Part shown: positions 50,954-60,367 of the stretch, one piece after another
Position numbering within the stretch: the stretch's first letter is position 1
Layout of the letters: each line of letters starts with the position of its first letter
Source: Pseudomonadota bacterium
Lineage (GTDB): Bacteria; Pseudomonadota; Alphaproteobacteria; Rhizobiales; Beijerinckiaceae
Direction of reading: 5' to 3'
NCBI GenBank assembly: GCA_020161975.1
Contig: JAIUNP010000002.1
Coordinates: forward strand, 1 to 64,000
DNA length: 64,000 bases
The notes under the pieces: model-generated
Told to the model about the DNA's origin: nothing
The model's database searches: none
What the model saw: only the letters and a program-made list of their open reading frames with translations
Program-made: the position numbers and the translations under genes

Positions 50954-51916
50954 ATGAAAAACGGTAAGGTAGCGGTTGCGACCGTTCTGCTTTGCATGGG
51001 CGCGCCTGTAATCGGGCAAGCCCAGGAATTTCCGACGGGGGATCTGCGCTATCTGCTGCACGTCGAACCCGGTGGCGCGACGGACGTCATGGCACGGCGG
51101 CTGGCAGAGCAGTTGCAGAACCAGCTTGGCGTCAACGTCATCGTCGAAAACCGGTCCGGTGGCAGCGGGGCGCGGCAGATGGCGCAACTGGCGCGTGCAG
51201 ACGCCGATGGCCTGACGCTCGGGTCGGTCACGGCCTCGCATCTGGGGATGTTCGAGCAGTCGGGCCAGTTCACCAGCGACTCGGTCGAGTGGGCCTGTAA
51301 CCTTGTGCTGGAACCCTATCTGCTGGCGGTCCGCACGGACAGCGGCATCGATTCACTGGCCGATCTGGTCGAGACTGCAAAGGCGGCCCCGGGGACGATC
51401 TCTGTCGCCGGTTTCGGGCAGGCGTCGGGCGGGCATGTGGCCTGGCTGATGTTCAACGAGGCGGCCGGAATGGAAGACGGCGTGGTCAATTGGGTGCCCT
51501 ACGACAGTGTCGGGGATGCCGTGACGGCCACCCTGGGCGGCCACAACAATGTCGCCATCGGCTATATCGGGCTGGTCAAGCAGCACGTCGAGGCAGGAAC
51601 GATGAAGGTGATCGGCATCATGTCCGACGCGCGGTCCGAGATCATGCCTGACGTTCCGACCTATGCAGAGGCGGGCTACACGGTCGACACCCGCTGGCAG
51701 CAGTTCCGCGGCATCATTGTGCCGCAGGACACGCCGATCGAGGCGCAGGAAGCCCTGTGCGGTGCCGTCGAGACGGCCCTGAAGACGCCGGAGCTGCAGA
51801 AATACATCACGGATTCCGACCTGATCGAAGGCTTCATGCCTCCGGCAGAGTTCACCGAATTCGTGAAGGCGCAGGAGGCCGCGACGAAGACCTGGCTCGC
51901 GCGGCTCGGCCAGTAG
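50954..51916 (+). CDS. tctC: TctC-like tripartite tricarboxylate transporter binding protein
   Basis: 320 aa from ATG 50954 with GGGAGGAG upstream. Signal peptide of about 23 residues ending GQAQ, then the TctC/Bug pattern: YLLHVEPGGATDVMARRLAE, VNVIVENRSGGSGARQMAQL, ISVAGFGQASGGHVAWLMF. The periplasmic protein captures a carboxylate and hands it to the TctAB membrane pair, here encoded separately at 62092-64000. First gene of the rightward operon. Confidence 0.88.
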   Translation: MKNGKVAVATVLLCMGAPVIGQAQEFPTGDLRYLLHVEPGGATDVMARRLAEQLQNQLGVNVIVENRSGGSGARQMAQLARADADGLTLGSVTASHLGMFEQSGQFTSDSVEWACNLVLEPYLLAVRTDSGIDSLADLVETAKAAPGTISVAGFGQASGGHVAWLMFNEAAGMEDGVVNWVPYDSVGDAVTATLGGHNNVAIGYIGLVKQHVEAGTMKVIGIMSDARSEIMPDVPTYAEAGYTVDTRWQQFRGIIVPQDTPIEAQEALCGAVETALKTPELQKYITDSDLIEGFMPPAEFTEFVKAQEAATKTWLARLGQ

Positions 51917-52107
51917 GCGCTCCGTTCCAATAACATCAGCTCCGGCGCACAGCCGGCGCTTCTGTCATCCGGCTGGTCTTGCTGTCCCTTGCCGGGCGGC
52001 GGGCTTCTTCCGATCGGGCAAATGCCTGCGATGAGATTTTGGGACGCCATGAAAAACCGGTGCGACGGCTGTGCAAAAGTGTCGGGCAAACCAGCGCGAC
52101 CGGCACG

Positions 52108-53172
52108 ATGACGGCGACGGCAAACTTGCTGCTGGCCATCACGGCTGCGGCCGTAGGGGGTGGACTGGCGCAGGCTGCCGGTCTGCCGCTGGCCTGGCTT
52201 GTGGGGGCAGCGGTCATGACGGCCGTCTATTCGCTGACCGTCGCACCTGTGGCCGTTCCACGTCCGGCCTACCGCCTGGCGCAACTGGTGGTGGGCACAT
52301 CGGTGGGGCTTACCGTCAGTTCCGACATCGCTGAGCGGATCGGCTGGCACATCGCGGCGATCCCGGTCGGGGCCTGCGTCTCGATCGCGATAGGAATGCT
52401 GCTGACCGGCCCGTTGGTCCGGCTCGGCGCGGTGGATCGGGCGACGGCGCATTTTGCGATGGTGCCGGCCGGAATCTCTGAAATGGCGGATCTCGCGGGC
52501 CGGCATGGGGCGGATGTGGGCGCAGTCGCCACGTTTCACGCCATGCGCGTGATGCTTGTTGTCTTTTTGCTGCCGCCGCTGATCTTCGCGTTTGACCAGG
52601 ACGGAATCCTGTCGGTCACACGAGATCCGGGCGCGTTCACGCTGTCGCTTGCTACTGCCCTCGGCTGTGCGTTGGCGGCGGGGTGGGGCGGGTCGCGCCT
52701 GGGCCTGGCATCTGCATGGTTTCTTGGACCGATGGCCGCAGTAGCCGTCCTGTCGGGCACCGGACTTGTCGCGGCGACCGAGCCCCAGGGACTGCTGGCG
52801 GCGGCGCAGATCGCGCTCGGGCTCAGCCTTGGGGCCAGGCTGAAACGCGACACCGTGCGGCGGTTGCCCAGGGCGCTGGCGGCGGGTGCGGTCTTGATGC
52901 TGGTGCATGCGCTCGTCATGGGGGCCCTCGCGCTGGCGCTGGCGCTGCTGGCGGGGGCGGAGCCGGTCACGATGGTGCTGGGGCTGGCCACGGGGGGCTC
53001 GGCAGAGATGGTGCTGACCGCGCGCGCGGTCGGTGCGGATGCGGCGATCGTCGCCGCCTACCAACTGAGCCGGGGTCTGTTGGGAAACGCATTCGCCGAG
53101 CGGCTGCACCGCAGACGGGCCGGTCAGGCCGCAGGGCCGCAGGAAAGGACAAAGCGTGACGACGATTACTGA
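52108..53172 (+). CDS. AbrB-like (AbrB duplication, membrane) protein
   Basis: 354 aa from ATG 52108 (MTATANLLLAITAAAVGGGL). About ten hydrophobic segments in two similar halves (LAWLVGAAVMTAVYSLTVA, LAQLVVGTSVGLTVSSDIAE; ASAWFLGPMAAVAVLSGTG, LAAAQIALGLSLGARLKRDT), the repeat structure of AbrB-type membrane proteins. Transport role suspected, substrate unknown. 191 bp after tctC and overlapping the next gene. Confidence 0.78.
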   Translation: MTATANLLLAITAAAVGGGLAQAAGLPLAWLVGAAVMTAVYSLTVAPVAVPRPAYRLAQLVVGTSVGLTVSSDIAERIGWHIAAIPVGACVSIAIGMLLTGPLVRLGAVDRATAHFAMVPAGISEMADLAGRHGADVGAVATFHAMRVMLVVFLLPPLIFAFDQDGILSVTRDPGAFTLSLATALGCALAAGWGGSRLGLASAWFLGPMAAVAVLSGTGLVAATEPQGLLAAAQIALGLSLGARLKRDTVRRLPRALAAGAVLMLVHALVMGALALALALLAGAEPVTMVLGLATGGSAEMVLTARAVGADAAIVAAYQLSRGLLGNAFAERLHRRRAGQAAGPQERTKRDDDY

Positions 53173-54169
53173 CCATCCCCGACTCGGGCCGTTGCGGCAG
53201 ACCCTCGCGCGCCTCTTTCCGGGGATCGCGGTCGCGGGCACGGTGGCTGCCGCCGCCACGTTCCTTTCCGAGCATTACGGGGCGCCGGTGATGCTGTTTG
53301 CGCTGCTGCTGGGCATGGCGCTGCACTTTCTGGCGGCGGACGCCAAATGCGCCCCCGGGATCGACTTCACCGCCAAGAAACTGCTTCGCTGGGGGATCGC
53401 GCTTTTGGGCGCGCGCATCACCTTCGGTCAGATTTCGAGCCTTGGCGCGGGGCCGATCGCGCTGGTGATGATCTGCCTAGTCGCCACGATCGGCTTCGGG
53501 CTGTTGCTGGCGCGGCTGCTGGGCCGACGCTGGACCTTCGGCGTGCTGACAGGGGGGGCGGTTGCGATCTGCGGCGCCTCTGCCGCGCTGGCCATTTCCG
53601 CCGTGCTGCCGAAGGATGACGATCACGAGCAGAACACCCTCTTCACGGTCATTGCCGTCACCTCGCTTTCGACGGTTGCGATGATCCTCTATCCGATGAT
53701 CTTCACCGCGCTCGGCTTCGGGTCGGACGATATCGGTGTGCTGCTGGGAGCCACGATCCACGATGTCGCGCAGGTCGTCGGGGCGGGCTATGCGGTGTCG
53801 GACGAAACCGGCGATATCGCCACCTATGTCAAGCTCCTGCGCGTGGCGATGCTGCCGGTGGTGGTCGTCGTGCTGGCCGTTCTGGCGACGCGCAGCGGGC
53901 GGTCGGACGGAACGGTGGTGCCTTGGCCGCTGTTCACCGTCGCCTTCGTCGCCATTCTGATTGCCAACAGCCTGGGGCTGATCCCGGCGGTGGTGGCCGC
54001 GCTGATGGTCGACACCTCGCGCTGGTTCCTCGTCGCGGCGATTGCGGCGCTTGGCATCAAGACCTCGCTTCAGGCGATGTTCGCGCTGGGTCCGGTGAAC
54101 CTGGCCGTTGTCGTCGGAGAAACCCTGTTCCTCGCGGTTCTTGCCGTGACCGTCCTGACCCTTGTCTGA
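53156..54169 (+). CDS. YeiH/SuyZ-like (UPF0324) putative sulfate-type exporter
   Basis: 337 aa, GTG start at 53156 overlapping the previous gene by 17 bases. Nine to ten membrane segments with the family pattern LLRWGIALLGARITFGQISS, TGGAVAICGASAALAISAVL and VLLGATIHDVAQVVGAGYAV. One member of this family, SuyZ, was proposed as a sulfate exporter during organosulfonate degradation. That link raises the possibility that the island handles a sulfonated acid, but it is only a hint. Confidence 0.85.
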   Translation: MTTITDHPRLGPLRQTLARLFPGIAVAGTVAAAATFLSEHYGAPVMLFALLLGMALHFLAADAKCAPGIDFTAKKLLRWGIALLGARITFGQISSLGAGPIALVMICLVATIGFGLLLARLLGRRWTFGVLTGGAVAICGASAALAISAVLPKDDDHEQNTLFTVIAVTSLSTVAMILYPMIFTALGFGSDDIGVLLGATIHDVAQVVGAGYAVSDETGDIATYVKLLRVAMLPVVVVVLAVLATRSGRSDGTVVPWPLFTVAFVAILIANSLGLIPAVVAALMVDTSRWFLVAAIAALGIKTSLQAMFALGPVNLAVVVGETLFLAVLAVTVLTLV

Positions 54170-54180
54170 AAGGCCATCCC

Positions 54181-55044
54181 ATGAAGTTTCGTCCCCGCCG
54201 CAGCGCGCTTTACATTCCTGGGTCGAACCCGCGTGCCCTGGAAAAGGCGCGCAGCCTGCCGGCCGATGTCTTGATCCTTGACCTTGAGGATTCCGTCGCC
54301 CCCGAGGCCAAGGCAGAGGCTCGGGCCAATGTGCTGCGCGCGGTGGCCGAGGCCGGGTTCGGCCCGCGCGAAGTGGTCGTGCGGGTCAACGGGCTGGACA
54401 CCGCTTGGGGGCGCCACGACGTGGCGGCCTTTGCGCCAACGCGGGCGGATGCGATCCTGATGCCCAAAGTCTCGTCGCGGGCGGATGTGCTGGCGACGCG
54501 GGCGGCTTTGGGTTCGGACAGCGCCTGCGCCATCTGGGCGATGATGGAGACGCCCGCCGCGATGCTGGCCGCCGCCGACATCGCGGCGGCGCGGGCCGAG
54601 GTGCCGGCGTTTGCGGTGATGGTGATGGGCACCAACGATCTGGCCAAGGATACAAGGGCCAGGCTGCTGCCCGGTCGGGCGGTGTTCCAGTCCTGGCTTG
54701 CGACCTGTCTGATCGCGGCGCGCAGCACCGGCCTGGATATTCTGGACGGCGTGTTCAACGACCTCGACAATGACGCGGGCTTCGAGGCGGAATGCGGGCA
54801 GGGCAGCGACATGGGGTTCGACGGCAAGACGCTGGTTCACCCGCGCCAGATCGCGCCGTGCAACCGCGCCTTCTCGCCCAGCCCGGACGAGTTGGCCTGG
54901 GCCGCCCGGATCGCCGATCTGTTCGAGCAGCCCGAACATCAAGGGCTGGGCGTGGTGCGGGTCGATGGGCGGATGGTTGAACGGCTGCATTCCGAGATGG
55001 CGCGGCGGGTGCTGGCCGTCGGTCGGGCGGGGTCGGCGACATGA
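54181..55044 (+). CDS. CitE-like acyl-CoA lyase (HpcH/HpaI aldolase family)
   Basis: 287 aa. TIM barrel with RSALYIPGSNPRALEKARSL, metal-site VLILDLEDSVAPEAKAEARA, REVVVRVNGLDT, an IWAMMETPAAML glutamate and GFDGKTLVHPRQI near the C-terminus. Members cleave citryl-, malyl-, citramalyl- or related 3-hydroxyacyl-CoA esters to acetyl-CoA plus an oxoacid. In this context it probably performs the final C-C cleavage of the pathway. Overlaps the aconitase-like gene by four bases. Confidence 0.85.
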   Translation: MKFRPRRSALYIPGSNPRALEKARSLPADVLILDLEDSVAPEAKAEARANVLRAVAEAGFGPREVVVRVNGLDTAWGRHDVAAFAPTRADAILMPKVSSRADVLATRAALGSDSACAIWAMMETPAAMLAAADIAAARAEVPAFAVMVMGTNDLAKDTRARLLPGRAVFQSWLATCLIAARSTGLDILDGVFNDLDNDAGFEAECGQGSDMGFDGKTLVHPRQIAPCNRAFSPSPDELAWAARIADLFEQPEHQGLGVVRVDGRMVERLHSEMARRVLAVGRAGSAT

Positions 55045-57641
55045 CGCCCTGCGCCAATCCACAGTTCCTGCGACCCCTGGCGGACACCGGCCTGACCTAT
55101 CTGTGCCTGCTCGCCGCCGAGGCCGAGGTCGGCCCGCTGGCCCGCCTGCCCGCATCACTGAAGGTGCTGGCGGAAGACATCCTGTGGCGGCTGCCGCTGG
55201 CCGAGGCGCGGGCGGAAATCGCGGCGCTGCGCGGCGAGAGCCCCGCGCAGGCGATCAGCTTTGCCCCCGGCCGCGCCCTGCTTCAGGATTTTCTGGGGAT
55301 CGCGGTGATGACGGACCTCGCCTCGATCCGCGATGCCGTTGCGGACGAAGGTGGAGACCCCCGCAGCCTCGACCCCGTCATCCCGGTCGATTTCGTCGTC
55401 GATCACTCGTTGGCCGTCCAGTTCAGCGGCACCGCCGAGGCACAGTCGCTGAACCGCGCCGCCGAGCTGGAGCGCAACCGCGAGCGGTTCGCCTTCATCA
55501 AGTGGTGCCAGTCCGCGTTTGGCAATTTCCGGGTGATTCCGCCCGGTCGCGGGATCATGCATCAGGTGAACCTCGAATGGCTGAGCCATGTGGTGCGGGT
55601 GCAGGATGGCGTGGCGCGGCCCGACACGATGATCGGCACCGACAGCCACACGACGATGGTCAACGCGCTGGGGGTGCTGGGATGGGGGGTGGGCGGGATC
55701 GAGGCGCAGGCGGCGATGCTGGGCCTGCCGCTGGAATTCGCGCCGCCCCGGGTGGTGGGCGTCCGTCTGACCGGCGACCTGCGCGCGGGCACGACCGCGA
55801 CGGATCTGGTGCTGCACGTCACGCAGATGCTGCGCGGGCTGGGCGTGGTCGGTGCCTTCGTCGAGTTCCATGGCGAGGGGGTGGCGCGGCTGCCGCTGGC
55901 CGACCGGGCCACCATCGCCAACATGGCGCCCGAGTTCGGCGCGACCTGCACGTTCTTTCCAGTGGACCGGTCCACGCTGGACTATCTGCGCATGACCGGG
56001 CGCAACGCCAGCCATCTGGCGCGGATCGAGGCCTATGCGAAGGCGCAGGGCCTGTGGTCCGACGCAGAGCCGAAGTTTGCCGAAAACCATGTCTTTGACC
56101 TTGCAACGGTCGAGCCCAGCATGGCCGGACCCGAGCGGCCCGAACAACGGGTGGCGCTGGCGCAGGTGCCCGCCTCGTTCCGCGACCGGATGGCGCGGCT
56201 CGGCATCGAGGGCGGGGTGCAGCGGCAGGACGGGCATGGCGCGGTCGCCATCGCGGCGATCACGAGTTGCACGAACACGGCCAACCCGGCCCTGATGATC
56301 ACCGCCGGTCTGCTGGCCCGCAATGCCGTCGCGCGGGGCCTGAAGCCTGCGCCCTGGGTCAAGACATCGCTGGCCCCCGGGTCACGGGTGGTGACCGACT
56401 ATCTGAATGCGGCGGGGCTGACGGCGGACCTTGATGCGCTGGGGTTCCAGACCATCGGCTATGGCTGCACGACCTGCAACGGCAACTCGGGGCCGCTTCT
56501 GCCGGACATGGCGCGGCGGATCGAGGCGGACGGTCTGGCCACGGTGGCCGTTCTGTCGGGCAACCGCAATTTCGAGGGGCGAATCCACTCGGCGGTCAAG
56601 GCGGCCTATCTCGCCTCGCCGCCGCTGGTGGTCGCCGCCGCCCTGGCCGGGAACATCGCGGTCGATCTTGTGACCGACCCGCTGGGCCGCGATCCGCAGG
56701 GCAGGCCCGTCTTCCTGCACGAGTTGTGGCCCGATGCGGCCGAGGTGGCCGCCCTCGTCGAGCGGCATGTGACGGCGGGCCTGTTTCGCGCCTCTTACTC
56801 CGCGGGGATGGAGACGACCGAGGACTGGCAGGCGCTGGCCGCGCCGGGCGGGGACCGGTTTGCCTGGAACCCCGACAGCCTGTTCATCCAGCCCTCGACC
56901 TTTCCCGTGCTGCCGCCGGCGTTCGGGATTGGCGGTCGTCTGCCGGGATTGCGACCGCTGTTGTCGCTGAAGGACGGCATCACCACCGACCACATCTCGC
57001 CCAACGCGGCCATCCGACCGGAAAGCCCGGCGGGGCGGTGGCTGACCGAGCGCGGCACGCCGCCGCAGAAGCTGGGCAACTATGGCCTGCGCCGGGGCAT
57101 CCCCGAGGTCTGTGCGCGGGGCATGTTCGACAACCCGCTGCTGGAGAACGAATTCATCGGCGGCGCGCGGGGCAATCTGGCGCGGCTGGGCCGCGAAACC
57201 GGCAGCGTCTGGGACATCGCACAGCGCCACGCCGAGGCGGGCACCGGGCTGGTCATCCTCGCCGGGCGCAACTACGGCGCGGGGTCGTCGCGGGACTGGG
57301 CGGCCAAGGGGCTGCGGCTGCTCGGCGTGGTTGCCGTCCTTGCCGAAGGGTTCGAGCGCATCCACCGATCGAACCTGATCGGGATGGGGGTCTTGCCGCT
57401 GGTCTTTGCGGATGGCGCGACGCGGCATGATCTGGTGCGGTCGGGGGACGAGACGCTGATCATCCAACTGCCGGACGGCGGCCTTGCCCCCGGCGCCCTG
57501 CTGGAGGTGGCGTGTGAGGGTCGGCGCCTGCCGATGCGGCTCGACTGCCATTCGCCGACCGAAGTGGCGCTGTTGGCCGAGGGCGGGCTGTTACCGATGA
57601 TCCGCCGGAAGTTCCGGCCCGCGTCCCATGCGACCGCCTGA
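55041..57641 (+). CDS. Aconitase/2-methylcitrate dehydratase-like hydro-lyase
   Basis: 866 aa, full length for AcnA/AcnD-type enzymes. Cluster cysteines: SCTNTANP near 409 and GYGCTTCNGNSGP near 472-480. Substrate-binding MIGTDSHTTMVNALGVLGWG and C-terminal swivel domain with ILAGRNYGAGSSRDWAAKGL. It is divergent enough that citrate specificity is uncertain. Embedded between the CitE-like lyase and an alpha/beta hydrolase, so it likely acts on a pathway-specific hydroxy-tricarboxylate or methyl derivative. Cytoplasmic 4Fe-4S enzyme. Confidence 0.85.
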   Translation: MTPCANPQFLRPLADTGLTYLCLLAAEAEVGPLARLPASLKVLAEDILWRLPLAEARAEIAALRGESPAQAISFAPGRALLQDFLGIAVMTDLASIRDAVADEGGDPRSLDPVIPVDFVVDHSLAVQFSGTAEAQSLNRAAELERNRERFAFIKWCQSAFGNFRVIPPGRGIMHQVNLEWLSHVVRVQDGVARPDTMIGTDSHTTMVNALGVLGWGVGGIEAQAAMLGLPLEFAPPRVVGVRLTGDLRAGTTATDLVLHVTQMLRGLGVVGAFVEFHGEGVARLPLADRATIANMAPEFGATCTFFPVDRSTLDYLRMTGRNASHLARIEAYAKAQGLWSDAEPKFAENHVFDLATVEPSMAGPERPEQRVALAQVPASFRDRMARLGIEGGVQRQDGHGAVAIAAITSCTNTANPALMITAGLLARNAVARGLKPAPWVKTSLAPGSRVVTDYLNAAGLTADLDALGFQTIGYGCTTCNGNSGPLLPDMARRIEADGLATVAVLSGNRNFEGRIHSAVKAAYLASPPLVVAAALAGNIAVDLVTDPLGRDPQGRPVFLHELWPDAAEVAALVERHVTAGLFRASYSAGMETTEDWQALAAPGGDRFAWNPDSLFIQPSTFPVLPPAFGIGGRLPGLRPLLSLKDGITTDHISPNAAIRPESPAGRWLTERGTPPQKLGNYGLRRGIPEVCARGMFDNPLLENEFIGGARGNLARLGRETGSVWDIAQRHAEAGTGLVILAGRNYGAGSSRDWAAKGLRLLGVVAVLAEGFERIHRSNLIGMGVLPLVFADGATRHDLVRSGDETLIIQLPDGGLAPGALLEVACEGRRLPMRLDCHSPTEVALLAEGGLLPMIRRKFRPASHATA

Positions 57642-58422
57642 TCTGGCGCTGCACCGCACCCGCCACAGCGGCGGATCGCTGGCTTGGCGGGTCGGCGGCA
57701 TCGGCCCGCCGGTGGTGCTTGTACATGGTGGCTCGGGTTCGTGGACGCATTGGATCAGGAACATCCCGGCGCTGGGGGAGAGCCATCAGATTTTGCTGCC
57801 GGACATGCCCGGGTTCGGAGAGTCGGAAGGTCTGCCGCTGTCCGACAGTCTTGACCCGCTGGCCGGGGCGCTTCTGGACGGTCTTCGGACGCTGATCGGC
57901 GAGAGATCGTTCCACCTTGTCGGGTTTTCCTTTGGCGGATTGGTGGCGGCCCGCATGGCTCTGCTGGCCCGACCCCACGTGCACCGGCTGGTTCTGGTCG
58001 GAGCAAGCGGCTTTGGGTTGCCTACCTCCCTGCGACTTCCGCTGAAAAGCTGGCGTGGGCTTGCTCCATCGGAGCAACTGGCGATCCACGCGCACAACCT
58101 GCATGTCCTGATGCTTGCCGGCGGGGTCGATGACGATGCTATTCAGCTTCAGGCCGCAAATGCTCAGCGCGCGCGCCTGAACAGCCGACCTTGGTCGAAC
58201 CGGCCGATCCTGCGCCATACGCTTGGCGAGCTGTCGCTTCCGTTGGGGGCGATTTGGGGTGGCTGCGATGCCATTCTGCAGGACGATCTCGACCGCCGCA
58301 TCGCTGTCCTGCGCAAATGTGATCCGGCCTGCCCCGTCGAAATCATCGAGGGGGCAGGCCACTGGGTTGCCTATGAGGCGCCTGACCGCTTTGCGGCGGC
58401 CCTGCTGCCGATGCTTACCTGA
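57628..58422 (+). CDS. Alpha/beta hydrolase
   Basis: 264 aa. Oxyanion-site VLVHGGSGSWTHW, nucleophile S101 in LVGFSFGGL, acid D near 213 in WGGCDAIL and catalytic H near 244 in EGAGHWVAYE. Overlaps the aconitase-like stop by 14 bases and the convergent bioY by eight. Could hydrolyse a lactone, ester or dead-end CoA thioester from the pathway. Last gene of the rightward operon. Confidence 0.82.
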   Translation: MRPPDLALHRTRHSGGSLAWRVGGIGPPVVLVHGGSGSWTHWIRNIPALGESHQILLPDMPGFGESEGLPLSDSLDPLAGALLDGLRTLIGERSFHLVGFSFGGLVAARMALLARPHVHRLVLVGASGFGLPTSLRLPLKSWRGLAPSEQLAIHAHNLHVLMLAGGVDDDAIQLQAANAQRARLNSRPWSNRPILRHTLGELSLPLGAIWGGCDAILQDDLDRRIAVLRKCDPACPVEIIEGAGHWVAYEAPDRFAAALLPMLT

Positions 58423-58987
58423 CCTTGGAGACCAGCGCCCAAACCTGCGGCAGGATGACCATCGCGATCCCAGCCTTGAGCAGGTCGCCGACCAGGAACG
58501 GGACCACGCCAAGCGCCACGGCCTGATCGGCCCCAACATGGACCGCCAACCACCCCGCGCCGCAGGCATAGAAAAGGGCACTACCGATGGCTACGGCGGC
58601 AAGCGTGCCGAGACTCGACCGATGCCAGCCCCGATCGGCAAGATGGCCGACGACCAACGCACCCACCAGAAATCCAAACAGATACCCCGCGGTCGGGCTG
58701 AACAGATAGGCGAAGCCGCCGCCAGTGGAAAACACCGGCAGGCCGACAGCGCCCTGCACCAAGTAGGCGGCAAGCGTGACCGTCGCGAGCCGCGCGCCAA
58801 AGCTGAGGGCGATCACGAGGACCGCCAGTGTCTGCAGCGTCATCGGCACCGGCCACATCGGCACTTGAATCCGCGCCGAAACGGCAATGACCGCCGTTCC
58901 CCCCAGCACGAGAACCGCCTGTCGCATTACGCCCGTCAGGCCGTCTTGGGGCGTCCAGATATGGTCCGCGATGGACTGTGAAGTCAT
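58415..58987 (-). CDS. bioY: BioY biotin transporter S component
   Basis: 190 aa with six membrane segments and the BioY signature (SARIQVPMWPVPMTLQTLAV, LAAYLVQGAVGLPVFSTGGG, LFSPTAGYLFGFLVGALVVG). Supplies biotin for the BCCP encoded two genes upstream, in an operon BCCP-accC-bioY. Its start overlaps the accC stop by four bases. No energy-coupling bioMN genes are nearby; BioY can act alone or with shared ECF modules. Confidence 0.92.
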   Translation of the reverse strand: MTSQSIADHIWTPQDGLTGVMRQAVLVLGGTAVIAVSARIQVPMWPVPMTLQTLAVLVIALSFGARLATVTLAAYLVQGAVGLPVFSTGGGFAYLFSPTAGYLFGFLVGALVVGHLADRGWHRSSLGTLAAVAIGSALFYACGAGWLAVHVGADQAVALGVVPFLVGDLLKAGIAMVILPQVWALVSKVR

Positions 58988-60366
58988 GCTTTGGTCTCCT
59001 CGGTTGCCGCGGCCAGAAGTGCGTTTTTGTGGTCGTCGATGAAACTGGTGTAGACATCGCCAGCTGCGAAGCGGTTGTTTTCGAGGCAGGCAATCAGAAA
59101 GGCACGGTTGGTCTGCAACCCCTCGACGGCCAGGTCGCGCAGGGCCCGGGCCGCCTTAGTGCGGGCCTCGTCCCGGGTGGCCCCATGCGCGATCAGCTTG
59201 GCGATCATCGGGTCATAGAACGGCGTGACGGCGTCACCTTGACGATACCCGCTGTCGATGCGCAGGCCCGGGGTCTGCCCGGGCAGTGTGAAGACCGAAA
59301 GCGTGCCGGGGGACGGCATGAAATGCTTGGCCGGGTTTTCGGCATAAAGGCGGCATTCGATGGCGTGGCCCTGATTGCCGATCTCGGATTGGGGCAGACT
59401 GTGCAAAGCGCCGGAGGCAAAGCGCAGCTGCAGCGACACCAGATCTTGCCCGGTCACCATCTCGGTCACCGGATGTTCGACCTGGATGCGGGTGTTCATT
59501 TCGAGAAAGAAGAACTCAAAACTGGCGGCGTCCACAATGAATTCGACTGTTCCGGCACCCTCATACGCGGTGTGGCGGCACAGCGCCACGGCCGCCGCCG
59601 TCATCCGGGCACGGACCGCCTCGGGCAGGCCGTGGGCGGGGCTTTCCTCGATCACCTTCTGGAACCGGCGTTGTAGCGAGCAGTCCCGTTCGTAAAGGTG
59701 AATCGCCCCGGCCTCGCCAAAGCCGAAAACTTGGATCTCGATGTGCCGAGCCTTGGGGACGAACCGTTCGAGAAAGACCGAGCCGTCGCCAAAAGCCTTG
59801 GCGGCCATCGACTGCGTCGCTGCCACGGTTTCCAAGAGCTTTGCCGGATCATCGACCCGCTTCATGCCGATACCGCCACCGCCTGCAGCCGCTTTGACCA
59901 AAAGGGGATATCCGACGGCCATCCCAGCCGTCTCGACCCCGTCAATTACGCCAGAAAGGATCCGGCCGGACCCGGGTACGATCGGGACGCCCGCCGCTTC
60001 GGCCAGCGCGCGGGCGCGTTGCTTGTCGCCCATTGCCCGGATTGAATCCGGTGCCGGACCGACCCAAGTCAGTCCCGCGGCCTGAACGGCTTCGGCAAAA
60101 TCCGCGTTCTCGGACAGAAAGCCATAGCCGGGATGGACTGCATCCGCGCCGGTCCGCAAGGCCGCATCCAGAACCTTGGCCACATCGAGATAGCTTTCGC
60201 GGGCAGGCGCGTGGCCGATGGCCACTGCCTCGTCCGCGTCGGCCACATGGGCTGCGGCGGCGTCGGCCTCGGAATGGACGGCGACGGTCGCAATTCCCAG
60301 ATCGCGGGCCGAGCGGAACACCCGGCGCGCGATTTCGCCCCGGTTGGCGACGAGCAGCTTTTTCAT
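58984..60366 (-). CDS. Biotin carboxylase
   Basis: 460 aa from ATG 60366 (MKKLLVANRGEIARRVFRSA). Carbamoyl-phosphate synthase-like N-domain, ATP-grasp with VKAAAGGGGIGMKRV, RRFQKVIEESPA and FFFLEMNTRIQVEHPVTEMV, and a C-terminal domain. No biotinyl domain is fused. Carboxylates the biotin of the separate BCCP with ATP and bicarbonate. Partner of the carboxyltransferase at 48133. Confidence 0.93.
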   Translation of the reverse strand: MKKLLVANRGEIARRVFRSARDLGIATVAVHSEADAAAAHVADADEAVAIGHAPARESYLDVAKVLDAALRTGADAVHPGYGFLSENADFAEAVQAAGLTWVGPAPDSIRAMGDKQRARALAEAAGVPIVPGSGRILSGVIDGVETAGMAVGYPLLVKAAAGGGGIGMKRVDDPAKLLETVAATQSMAAKAFGDGSVFLERFVPKARHIEIQVFGFGEAGAIHLYERDCSLQRRFQKVIEESPAHGLPEAVRARMTAAAVALCRHTAYEGAGTVEFIVDAASFEFFFLEMNTRIQVEHPVTEMVTGQDLVSLQLRFASGALHSLPQSEIGNQGHAIECRLYAENPAKHFMPSPGTLSVFTLPGQTPGLRIDSGYRQGDAVTPFYDPMIAKLIAHGATRDEARTKAARALRDLAVEGLQTNRAFLIACLENNRFAAGDVYTSFIDDHKNALLAAATEETKA

Positions 60367-60367
60367 G

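Noticed and set aside
51917-52107. Hairpins after tctC as an intrinsic terminator
   Set aside because: Stems are short and no T-run follows; the downstream membrane genes lack a visible promoter, so read-through is more likely.
54770-56098. 442-codon plus-strand frame overlapping the CitE-like and aconitase-like genes
   Set aside because: Arg/Gly/Ala-rich composition typical of a shifted frame in GC-rich DNA; the true frames carry complete active sites.
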